NCBI GenBank assembly: GCA_017534025.1 | Contig: JAFWDF010000033.1 | Span: 1 to 7,923, forward strand | DNA: 7,923 nt | Direction of reading: 5' to 3' | Source: Bacillota bacterium | Lineage (GTDB): Bacteria > Bacillota > Clostridia > Peptostreptococcales > Anaerovoracaceae | Part shown: positions 1-5,969 of the stretch, piece after piece | Numbering within the stretch: position 1 is the first letter of the stretch | Layout of the letters: each line of letters opens with the position of its first letter | Translations under genes and position numbers: made by a program | Notes under the pieces: generated by a model | What the model was told of the DNA's origin: nothing | What the model saw: only the letters and a program-made list of their open reading frames with translations | Databases searched by the model: none

Positions 1-371
1 CCGGTCAGTTCTCTGACCATGGCCAGAATGTTTTCGCATACAGCCAGTACAGTAGACATGGCGGCAAATACCATGAACAGGAAGAACAGCGTGCCCCACC
101 AGCGGCCGCCGGCCATATTATTAAATACGCTTGCCATAGTGTCGAACAGCAGGCTCGGACCCGCGGTTACTTCAGTGCCATAGGAGAAGCAGGCCGGGAA
201 CATGATCAGGCCGGCCAGGATCGCTACGATCGTATCGAGCGCGATAACATTAACAGCCTCACCCATCAGCGTGCGTTCCTTGTCGATATAGCTGCCGAAA
301 ATGGCCATGCTGCCCATGCCGATCGATAATGTGAAGAACGCCTGGTTCATGGCGCCTACGATTACAACCAT
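1..371 (-). pseudogene. NSS/SNF-family transporter, C-terminal part after a frameshift (partial at window edge)
   Basis: This stretch continues the transporter that starts at 984, but in a frame shifted by one base. From the in-frame ATG at 371 it reads MVVIVGAMNQAFFTLSIGMG and then stays open to the edge of the window. Visible parts are TM6 with the broken-helix motif TLSIGMGSM, TM7 (about AVNVIALDTIVAILAGLIMF), the EL4-like stretch AGPSLLFDTMASVF, and TM8, FLFMVFAAMSTVLAVCENIL. In LeuT the Na2-site residues of TM8 are Ala, Thr and Ser; here AAMST supplies Ala, Ser and Thr at the matching places, so the coding content looks intact. The missing end lies outside the window. Whether the cell makes one protein (sequencing error) or a broken gene is not decidable here. 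Translation starting at 371 would give a fragment lacking TM1-TM5, which should not transport. Confidence 0.75.
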
Positions 372-984
372 TAATCTTGCCGAAATCCGGAACCAGATAG
401 AAGGCCAGGCCTTCCTTTGCGCCGGACAGCGTCATACTGCGCACCGCCAGCACGATCATTAACACCAGCAGCGCCAGCATCATGAATTTGGTGACCCGTT
501 CGAGACCGCTCTGCAGACCGAAGCTGAGCACAATGAATGCGGCCAGAACCGCGACGCCCATGAAAATCACATTGACCGGCGCGTTGGTAATCATCGGGAC
601 GAAGCCGAGGTCCGCATTGCCGCCGGTAAGGAATTTGCAGAAATAATAAATGATCCAGCCGGTTACGACTGTGTAGAATGCCATCAGGGCAATGTTGCCG
701 ATCAGCGCGACATAACCCATGAAGCCCCATTTTGAACCTTCTTTTTCCAGCTTCTGGAACATATGGATCGGACTTGCCTGCGCTGCACGGCCGATGGAGA
801 ATTCCATGGTCAGTACCGGGAGACCCAGAAGCAGGAGGCACAGGATGTAAACCAGCATAAAGCCGCCTCCGCCGTACTGCCCGCACATCCACGGGAATTT
901 CCAGACATTGCCGCACCCGATGGCGCAGCCGGCTGACAGCATGATGAAGCCCAGCCGGCTTCCAATTCGTTCTCTGTTGTCCAT
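259..984 (-). pseudogene. Sodium-dependent NSS/SNF-family transporter, N-terminal part up to frameshift
   Basis: The product is a sodium-coupled symporter of the neurotransmitter:sodium symporter family (LeuT/Tyt1 fold), which imports amino acids or similar compounds across the cell membrane. The N-terminus reads RIGSRLGFIMLSAGCAIGCG followed by NVWKFPW, the TM1 signature whose Gly, Ala and Asn residues bind sodium in LeuT. TM2 has the GGGGFMLVYI motif, TM3 the Tyr of FYTVVTGW, and TM4-TM5 lie at about residues 130-190 of the protein. The start at 984 (MDNRERIG) is preferred over an upstream ATG at 1011 because an AGAGGAAA ribosome binding site sits 7-8 bases ahead and family proteins begin this way. 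Family-like sequence stops at PDFGKI (base 373); the rest of this frame, ending at 259, is nonsense (GCNRRRHEPG...). One extra base in the ATTAATGG context, in the loop between TM5 and TM6, explains it. The substrate cannot be inferred. Confidence 0.82.
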
Positions 985-1060
985 AAACTTTTCCTCTCTA
1001 ACTAAAAACAAAAAACAGAATAAAAACGATAGCGTATATGGTAATGATTTTACGGGACCG

Positions 1061-1133
1061 CCGGTGCTCCGGTGAGTCTCTGACGGCTCAGAGTAAACCC
1101 GGACCGCTGCAGGCGGAAAATGACCTCTCCGGG
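1061..1133 (-). promoter_or_regulatory. Structured leader or terminator region with three successive hairpins
   Basis: The 208 bases between the SLH gene stop (1193) and the transporter start (984) hold no gene. Read in the minus direction they contain three stem-loops. The first is a CCCGGA/TCCGGG stem (1128-1133 with 1098-1103) with an inner CCGC/GCGG stem. The second is a perfect 6-bp CTCTGA-gccg-TCAGAG hairpin (1078-1093). The third is CCGG-AGCA-CCGG (1061-1072). The first is followed by only GTTTA, so it is a poor intrinsic terminator for the SLH gene. The set may end SLH transcription, or act in the untranslated leader of the transporter. No promoter with convincing -35 and -10 boxes was found, and no known riboswitch consensus matches. 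Confidence 0.35.
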
Positions 1134-1192
1134 CAGCCCCATTAATAACATTGTCTATTTTAACACTTATCCGCGGAAAAAACTATAATAAA

Positions 1193-2407
1193 TCAGCTCA
1201 TTGCCCGCCAGAGGAAGGTGACGATCTGCGCTCTGGTGCAAATGCGGTCCGGCTCGAATTTGTCAGCGCTCATGCCTTTCGTGATATTGTTCTGCACAGC
1301 CCAGGCAACCGGCTTCAGGTAGTACGAAGAATAAGGTACATCCAGGAATTTGACGGAAGCGGAAACATTTGGGGATCCGGCATTCCGCCAGAGGAAGGTC
1401 ACGATTTGTCCCCTGGTGCAGGTCTGGTCCGGCCCGAAGTGCGTTTCATCAATACCATTGGTTATGCCCTTCTGCACCGCCCAGGTGACTGCCTGGGTGT
1501 AATACTGCCCTGCCGGCACATCTTTAAAACCGGCTGATCCGGAGACTGCCGGCGATCCGGCCGCCCGCCAGAGGAAGGTCACAGCCTGCGCGCGCGAACA
1601 GCCGCCGAGGGAATCAAACACTTCCGGCGACGTCCCGTTGGTTATGCCTTCTTCGACAGCCCATTCCACGGCGCTCCGGTAATAGGCGTTCTTTTTCACA
1701 TCGTGGAAGAAGTCCGCCTCCGCGACCACATCATTAAAATCAATCGGATCTTCGGAATGCGCGTACATCGTCCAGTAGCTTTTACCGTTAATGGTTTTCT
1801 GCTTCACTACGGCATAAAACGTACCGAGCAAATCCCTGTTACTCACATGATTGGCGGCGGCACTAATGTAATGACTGAATTTTATGTAGTAATAATCGCC
1901 GATCTGCTGTTTGTAGGAATACTCCACTTCCCGGTACAGGTCTCCGATGCCGCCCATCGGCAGATAATACTTGCCGCCATAGGAATAGAACTGCTTTGTG
2001 TCGTACGCCCGTTTCACCAGAATGCTGATATCTTCGTCGCTGATGTTGAATATGTTCTTAGCGATCCAGTGGGTGCTGTAAATATCGAAGGTCATATAGG
2101 CGCCATAACGCTCTGCCCAATGCATGGGATCCGAGCCGTTCCAGTAGGTATTCGGAATACTGACCGGATACGTCCGGTAATTCACACAGGTCGGATGCCC
2201 GACGATGCTGCTCATAATGCCTCCCTTTTCGGCGTTTTGCATCGGATCGCGGAAATCAAATTCTGTCTGTCCGCCGAATTCGTAGGCGACGAGGAAATCA
2301 CTGAGCTCCTTCGGCATGCTAATGCTTCCCGCCGCGGATGCGAATAATGGCGTCATCCCGACCAGCATACAGACCGTAATAAGTACGGCGGTAATTTTTC
2401 TTCTCAT
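1193..2407 (-). CDS. Secreted S-layer homology (SLH) domain protein with unrecognised N-terminal domain
   Basis: The product is 404 residues and should be exported and bound to the cell wall. Residues 1-25 form a signal peptide (MRRK, then a hydrophobic core, then FASAAGS). Residues about 26-230 form a domain rich in Tyr, Trp and His that I do not recognise; it includes a YYLPMGGIGDLYREVEYSYK segment. Three SLH repeats follow at about 235-285, 294-345 and 353-404, each with the pattern (F)xDVPxxxYYxxAVxWAVxxGITxG...FxPDxxCTRxQxVTFLWR. SLH triplets typically bind pyruvylated secondary cell-wall polymer. The start at 2407 has an AAGGAG ribosome binding site six or seven bases ahead. The gene lies downstream of a complete tRNA-Val unit whose terminator ends at 2556, so it must use its own promoter, which I could not place. 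It shares short DNA stretches with the large SLH gene at 2995-5817, pointing to common origin or exchange. The N-terminal function is unknown. Confidence 0.9.
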   Translation of the reverse strand: MRRKITAVLITVCMLVGMTPLFASAAGSISMPKELSDFLVAYEFGGQTEFDFRDPMQNAEKGGIMSSIVGHPTCVNYRTYPVSIPNTYWNGSDPMHWAERYGAYMTFDIYSTHWIAKNIFNISDEDISILVKRAYDTKQFYSYGGKYYLPMGGIGDLYREVEYSYKQQIGDYYYIKFSHYISAAANHVSNRDLLGTFYAVVKQKTINGKSYWTMYAHSEDPIDFNDVVAEADFFHDVKKNAYYRSAVEWAVEEGITNGTSPEVFDSLGGCSRAQAVTFLWRAAGSPAVSGSAGFKDVPAGQYYTQAVTWAVQKGITNGIDETHFGPDQTCTRGQIVTFLWRNAGSPNVSASVKFLDVPYSSYYLKPVAWAVQNNITKGMSADKFEPDRICTRAQIVTFLWRAMS

Positions 2408-2458
2408 TTGTCTCTCCTTAATGCAGCCGGGTTCATGAAAACGGACCTGGCTCTATTG

Positions 2459-2545
2459 TGAGGCCGGCTGGCTGGGTGCGAATGCAAAGGGCCGGCTGCT
2501 TGTGTGTAAGTGGCTGGCTGGCTGTGCTTTAAGCTGGCCAGCCTG
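2459..2545. repeat. Imperfect GGCT tetranucleotide-rich stretch
   Basis: Between the tRNA terminator and the SLH gene start the plus strand carries runs of GGCT units: GGCCGGCTGGCTGGG, GGGCCGGCTGC, GTGGCTGGCTGGCTGTG and the palindrome GCTGGCCAGC. This occupies the 5' leader of the SLH gene, where a promoter would be expected. Such short tandem repeats can change length by replication slippage, but nothing in one sequence shows that this happens. Confidence 0.5.
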
Positions 2546-2555
2546 TGACTGGATT

Positions 2556-2587
2556 TAAAAAGAAAGACTCCGCAAACACGGAGTCTT
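2556..2587 (-). terminator. Intrinsic terminator of the tRNA-Val gene
   Basis: Read on the minus strand this is a perfect 9-bp stem AAGACTCCG / CGGAGTCTT (2579-2587 with 2564-2572) with a six-base loop, followed directly by TCTTTTT. It starts nine bases after the encoded CCA of the tRNA, so it ends that transcript and separates it from the SLH gene downstream. Confidence 0.92.
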
Positions 2588-2596
2588 CCTTCTGAA

Positions 2597-2672
2597 TGGT
2601 GGTCTGTGCGGGGCTCGAACCCACGACATCCTGGTTGTGACCCAGGTGCTCTCCCAGCTGAGCTAACAGACC
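2597..2672 (-). tRNA. tRNA-Val (anticodon CAC), CCA end encoded
   Basis: The gene folds as a complete cloverleaf: acceptor stem GGTCTGT/ACAGACC, D arm GCTC-AGCTGGGA-GAGC, anticodon stem CCTGG/CCAGG with loop GTCACAA, variable loop ATGTC, and T arm GTGGG-TTCGAGC-CCCGC. The discriminator base is A and CCA is encoded at 2597-2599, giving 76 bases. The anticodon CAC reads the valine codon GUG. The opposite strand shows GTG in the same loop, which could be misread as histidine, but the conserved D-arm and TTCGA sequences are only on the minus strand. One oddity is G at position 32, where a pyrimidine is usual. The gene stands alone between its own promoter and terminator. Confidence 0.95.
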
Positions 2673-2687
2673 CCGTCAACGCCATTT

Positions 2688-2716
2688 ATTATACAACTGA
2701 CGGAGGCAATATTCAA
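2688..2716 (-). promoter_or_regulatory. Sigma-A promoter of the tRNA-Val gene
   Basis: On the minus strand TTGAAT (2711-2716) and a perfect TATAAT (2688-2693) are separated by exactly 17 bases. The predicted transcription start, about 2681, lies some nine bases ahead of the mature tRNA 5' end at 2672. This is the clearest promoter in the window. Confidence 0.9.
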
Positions 2717-2787
2717 TCCCTGATTTAGTGCCGACAGTAGATGTCCAACAGGTGCCGTCAGGAATCAACAAGCAGCCCGCCCCGGCT

Positions 2788-2838
2788 CCGGCGGTTCTTT
2801 TGACCTTTCCGATCCTATAGGAGGCCGATGTCCACGCC
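2788..2838 (+). repeat. Intergenic hairpin repeat element, copy 1
   Basis: This is a 51-base unit from CCGGCGGTTCTTT to GATGTCCACGCC that matches 2913-2963 at 47 of 51 positions. Just past its 3' end the sequence closes a perfect 9-bp hairpin, GATGTCCAC-gcca-GTGGACATC (2827-2848). Further on, 2863-2885 (ATCGG...GTCCAAAGAACGCC) is a degraded inverted copy of the unit's left arm, so 2790-2885 can fold into a long stem enclosing the hairpin. It codes for nothing recognisable. The strand sign only gives the direction used for description. Confidence 0.75.
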
Positions 2839-2912
2839 AGTGGACATCACCATTCAAAATCCATCGGTCATGTCCAAAGAACGCCTCTGGAATCCCGGTA
2901 CGGCAAATCTAA

Positions 2913-2979
2913 CCGGCGGTTCTTTGGACCTTTCCGATCCAATAAGCGGCCGATGTCCACGCCTTTGAACATCGGCCGC
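2913..2979 (+). repeat. Intergenic hairpin repeat element, copy 2 (possible terminator of the large SLH gene)
   Basis: This is the second copy of the 51-base unit (2913-2963). It is extended into a perfect 11-bp stem, GCGGCCGATGT / ACATCGGCCGC (2946-2956 with 2969-2979). On the minus strand the stem is followed by TTATT, and it begins 16 bases after the stop codon of the 2995-5817 gene. It may therefore also end that transcript, although the U tract is weak. A separate 10-bp palindrome CTCGGCCGAG (2979-2988) touches it. Confidence 0.7.
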
Positions 2980-2994
2980 TCGGCCGAGCAACTA

Positions 2995-5817
2995 CTAAAA
3001 CTCAATAAGGAACCCGCACCGGCTGACGACCGTCTGCGCAGATACATCATTGAACACCCAGGACCCCTGGGCTTTGTTGAATTCCATTTCCATGACGGTC
3101 TCTTCCACGTCGGACCAGCGGAAGTTCGGTTCTCCGGTCATCCAGTGGCCGTTCGTCCAGGAGGCGTCACTGTTCAGCACCGGTCCGCTGAGCCGGCCGT
3201 CCGGCCCGATCCAGCGATACGCCGTGTCTCCGTCATCCCGGCGCCCGCCGACATAAATACAGTGATTCTGCAGGCCGGCGCGCCGGATCTGCTCCGTAAG
3301 AGCCTGCCATTCCGCTTCCGATTCAAACACCGCCAGCCGGCCGCCGGCCTCTTTTGCCTTCCGGGCAGCCTTCTCCCAGGAAACATCCTTTATAATGCAG
3401 GCGTATCGGTGTCCGTCATACTCAAACTCCGTGCTGTTCAGGGCCCGGAACAGGAAGGTCGCGATCTGGGCACGGGTGCAGTTCAGGTCCGGGCTGAAGG
3501 TCGTTGCCGAAGTGCCGTTGGTCACACCATCTTCCACGGCCCACTGCACCGGCCCATGATAATACGCCTTCTCGGGTACATCGGAGAAGTTAACTGACGC
3601 GCTGCCGGCCGGCTTACCCATCGTCCGCCACAGGAACGTCACGATCTGGCCACGGCTGCAGGTGGCGCCCGGGCCGAACAGATCATCGCTGATTCCGTTG
3701 GTAATGCCATTATCATACGCCCAGAGCACGGCATTATAATAATAATCGGAAGGCTTCACATCTTTGAAAGGATTCTTCACGCCGGACACCGGTTCACTGC
3801 CGGCTGCCCGCCAGAGGAAGGTCACCGCCTGGCCTCTCGTGCAGCTGTCCGAAGGACCGAAGGTATCTGGAGAAGTCCCCTTCGTGATCCCCTGCCGGAC
3901 CGCCCAGCTGACCGGTTCATTAAAATACGCATCCGAAGGCACATCAAAGAAATGCTGCAGCACACCGGCCTGATACGCGCGGTACAGATACCGGAGCGCA
4001 TCTGCCCGGAAGCAGGAATCCCAGATGCCCGACATTTCTATATCATCCGTTTGAATACCAAGATCCTTTGCCCATGCCACGGCGTCTTCATACCATTTCT
4101 TCGAGGCGTCCCCCGAATCTCCAGGTTTTCCTGCCAGTCGCCACAAATACAGCAGAAAATGCTGGCTGCTGCAGATCTCTGATGGCCCGAATTTTCCTTC
4201 TGCAAACGCAGCCGTGATGCCCTTTTCCACTGCCCACAGAGCGGCTTTGTAACATGGATCCGATTCGGAAATATCTTTGAACGGATTGGCCATCGACGGC
4301 TCCGGGCAGCCTCTGGCTTTCCAGATGCAGAGCACGGCTTCCCCGCGGTTCATGGTTGCGTAAGGACTGAGCAGATCCTCCGCCGGATACTCCATGGCCT
4401 GGATCTGTTTCGTCCACTGCGCTTCCTCCGCAAACGCGTCATCCACAAACACATCCCGCCATCCCGGGACACGTTCCGGCAGACCGCTGTTATAATGAAT
4501 TTCCGCCTTATTGTAATAATTGTAAAGCGGGCCGTCCTCGTTTTCGATCTTCTTCCACTGCGCTTCACTGCCCCGGTAATAAATGCTGAGCTGCCTGCTG
4601 TCCGGCAGAACCGCCTGACTGACAAAAGTGATACTCTCCGGCAGTTCAATCCGGAAATAAGGAGAATCATTAAAATTATCCTCATTGTAATAAAGATGTT
4701 CTTCCGGAAAACCTAACCGGTAAAAGGTGTTCTCCAGCCGCCGGCTGCCGTCGGTAATGCGCAGCGTTCGAAAATGGAAGTCGTGAAATAAACCATCCCA
4801 GTAATATTCCTCCATTTTCATGGTGTCCGGAAGAACTGCCTCCTTCAGGGCATAACATCCCCTGAAGGCAGAGGAATCTATTTCCCGGCAGCCATTTCCG
4901 ATTTCCACGTATTCCAGCGCATTACAATTCTCAAAAGCATAATTGTCTATCTTACATGGACTGTTCCCGATCCGGACAGACTGCAGGGACAGGCATTTTT
5001 CAAAGGCATTTTTCTGAATAGCCGTTACCTGGCTGCCCAGCTCCACTTCTTCCAGCCGGACGCATTTCAAAAATGACAACTCCCCGATTTCCTCCAGGCC
5101 GGCCGGGAAATCGATATGCCGTACCGGACAGCCGGAAAATGCATACTGGTCAATTTTTGAAACTGTTTCCGGAATGCGGAACGTATCCGCTTCCTTCCCG
5201 GCAGGATAACTGATCAGTTCCGTCATGTCCCGGTTATACAGGACGCCGTCCGAAGCAGTCCAGCCTGCACTGCCCTTCTCCACCTGCCAGGATTTCAAGT
5301 ACCGGCAGCGGGAAAACGCCATGCTATCCACGGTCTGCACACCGGCCGGCAGTGTCCAGGATGCATCCCTTTTGCCTTCCGGATAATAGAGGAGCCGGGA
5401 CTTGTCCTTGCTGAACAGAACTCCGTTCACACTGCAGAACGCCGGATTTGCCGGATCTACAACGATCTCTGTTAATGACTGGCAGTTTAAAAACACGCAG
5501 TCGTTGCTGATGTCCGTTACACTGGCAGGAATCACTATTTTTTCCAGCCAGGTACAATCCGAAAAAGCAATTCTGCCAATACTCGCGACGGTATCCGGAA
5601 TGACTGCCTCCGTAATCGTTTTGTCGCTGCCGATCAGCCGGTCCCCCCAGAGGGTGTAAATGTTTCCGCCGGAAACCGGAACCGGCTCGCCGATCTCCTT
5701 ATACCAGTATTCCGGTTCATCATACATCTGGTACCCGCCGTCGGCCAGCACCGGCGGCCCGGCGGGCAAAGTCATTAACATCAGCATCATTATGCACAAC
5801 AGTATAGTTCTTTTCAT
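2995..5817 (-). CDS. Secreted LRR_5 (BspA-type) - six SLH - C-type lectin-like surface protein
   Basis: The product is 940 residues. A signal peptide (MKRT, hydrophobic core, cut near VLA|DG at about residue 26) leads to BspA-type leucine-rich repeats at about 50-440, with units such as IPxTVxxIxxxAFSxC and VEIGNGCREIDSSAFRGC. Six SLH-like units follow at about 450, 513, 570, 625, 682 and 741. The first three are degenerate; the last three keep DVxxxxYYxxxVxWAxxxGxTNG and CTRxQxxTFLxR. Residues about 795-940 form a C-type lectin-like domain: WExAxRxAKEAGGRLAVFES, YRWIGPDG, W..GHWMTGEPN and WVFNDV. The calcium/sugar residues EPN (896-898) and ND (923-924) are present, while most usual disulfide cysteines are absent. 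The start at 5817 is chosen over 5838 because GGAGAG lies eight bases ahead of it and the signal peptide begins there. SLH units should anchor it to the wall; LRR and lectin parts suggest adhesion or glycan binding, which is inference. Confidence 0.9.
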   Translation of the reverse strand: MKRTILLCIMMLMLMTLPAGPPVLADGGYQMYDEPEYWYKEIGEPVPVSGGNIYTLWGDRLIGSDKTITEAVIPDTVASIGRIAFSDCTWLEKIVIPASVTDISNDCVFLNCQSLTEIVVDPANPAFCSVNGVLFSKDKSRLLYYPEGKRDASWTLPAGVQTVDSMAFSRCRYLKSWQVEKGSAGWTASDGVLYNRDMTELISYPAGKEADTFRIPETVSKIDQYAFSGCPVRHIDFPAGLEEIGELSFLKCVRLEEVELGSQVTAIQKNAFEKCLSLQSVRIGNSPCKIDNYAFENCNALEYVEIGNGCREIDSSAFRGCYALKEAVLPDTMKMEEYYWDGLFHDFHFRTLRITDGSRRLENTFYRLGFPEEHLYYNEDNFNDSPYFRIELPESITFVSQAVLPDSRQLSIYYRGSEAQWKKIENEDGPLYNYYNKAEIHYNSGLPERVPGWRDVFVDDAFAEEAQWTKQIQAMEYPAEDLLSPYATMNRGEAVLCIWKARGCPEPSMANPFKDISESDPCYKAALWAVEKGITAAFAEGKFGPSEICSSQHFLLYLWRLAGKPGDSGDASKKWYEDAVAWAKDLGIQTDDIEMSGIWDSCFRADALRYLYRAYQAGVLQHFFDVPSDAYFNEPVSWAVRQGITKGTSPDTFGPSDSCTRGQAVTFLWRAAGSEPVSGVKNPFKDVKPSDYYYNAVLWAYDNGITNGISDDLFGPGATCSRGQIVTFLWRTMGKPAGSASVNFSDVPEKAYYHGPVQWAVEDGVTNGTSATTFSPDLNCTRAQIATFLFRALNSTEFEYDGHRYACIIKDVSWEKAARKAKEAGGRLAVFESEAEWQALTEQIRRAGLQNHCIYVGGRRDDGDTAYRWIGPDGRLSGPVLNSDASWTNGHWMTGEPNFRWSDVEETVMEMEFNKAQGSWVFNDVSAQTVVSRCGFLIEF

Positions 5818-5842
5818 TTTAATGTCTCTCCAGTGCATTCGT

Positions 5843-5902
5843 AAAAATGAAAAGGGAGATCGCGCAGAACAGCACAGATCCTCTGTTTCCTGCGTATCTC
5901 CC
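5843..5902 (-). terminator. Terminator-like stem-loop immediately ahead of the LRR-SLH-lectin gene
   Basis: On the minus strand an outer 7-bp stem GGGAGAT/ATCTCCC (5896-5902 with 5854-5860) encloses a CGCAG/CTGCG stem and an ACAGA-GGA-TCTGT hairpin, followed by TTTTCATTTTT. It has the form of an intrinsic terminator for the YkvA-family gene that ends at 5970. The U tract ends only 11 bases ahead of the GGAGAG ribosome binding site of the next gene. No promoter fits in between, so that gene's transcript must pass through this structure, which may then act as an attenuator. Confidence 0.8.
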
Positions 5903-5932
5903 CTATATGAATCCCCCCATAAACAGCTCTAT

Positions 5933-5952
5933 GAATCCGTTGTTACGGAATC
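5933..5952 (-). other. Small hairpin between the YkvA gene and the terminator-like structure
   Basis: GATTCCGT-aaca-ACGGATTC on the minus strand forms an eight-position stem with one mismatch. It overlaps one of two copies of GGATTCATA (5906-5914 and 5930-5938), which are 24 bases apart. A possible promoter for the downstream gene overlaps it, TTGATT with 17 bases to TAGAGC, but the -10 box is poor. The role is unknown. Confidence 0.4.
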
Positions 5953-5969
5953 AACCTGCACGTTTGCCG

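Noticed and set aside
259..371. Programmed ribosomal frameshift in the transporter gene.
   Set aside because: No slippery heptamer, rare-codon stop or stimulatory structure is seen at ATTAATGG; a chance mutation or sequencing error is simpler.
1012..1192. Glycine riboswitch ahead of the sodium symporter (a GGAGAG run and CTCTGAG are present).
   Set aside because: The conserved GCCGAAGG core and the CTCTCAGGCAAA strand are missing, and the pairings seen do not form the aptamer junction.
2459..2545. CRISPR-like array from repeated GGCTGGC units.
   Set aside because: Units are four bases, irregular, without unique spacers of constant length and without cas genes nearby.
2597..2672. tRNA-His on the plus strand, because the loop reads TTGTGAC there.
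   Set aside because: The D-arm and TTCGA T-loop signatures, the encoded CCA, promoter and terminator all fit only the minus strand, giving Val(CAC).
2404..2685. 93-residue minus-strand open frame covering the tRNA gene.
   Set aside because: It overlaps the whole tRNA, its terminator and the GGCT repeats, has no family resemblance, and its composition follows the repeats.
2868..3050. 60-residue minus-strand open frame across the hairpin repeat.
   Set aside because: It overlaps the end of the large surface-protein gene in another frame and is built largely from the repeat sequence; no ribosome binding site is seen.
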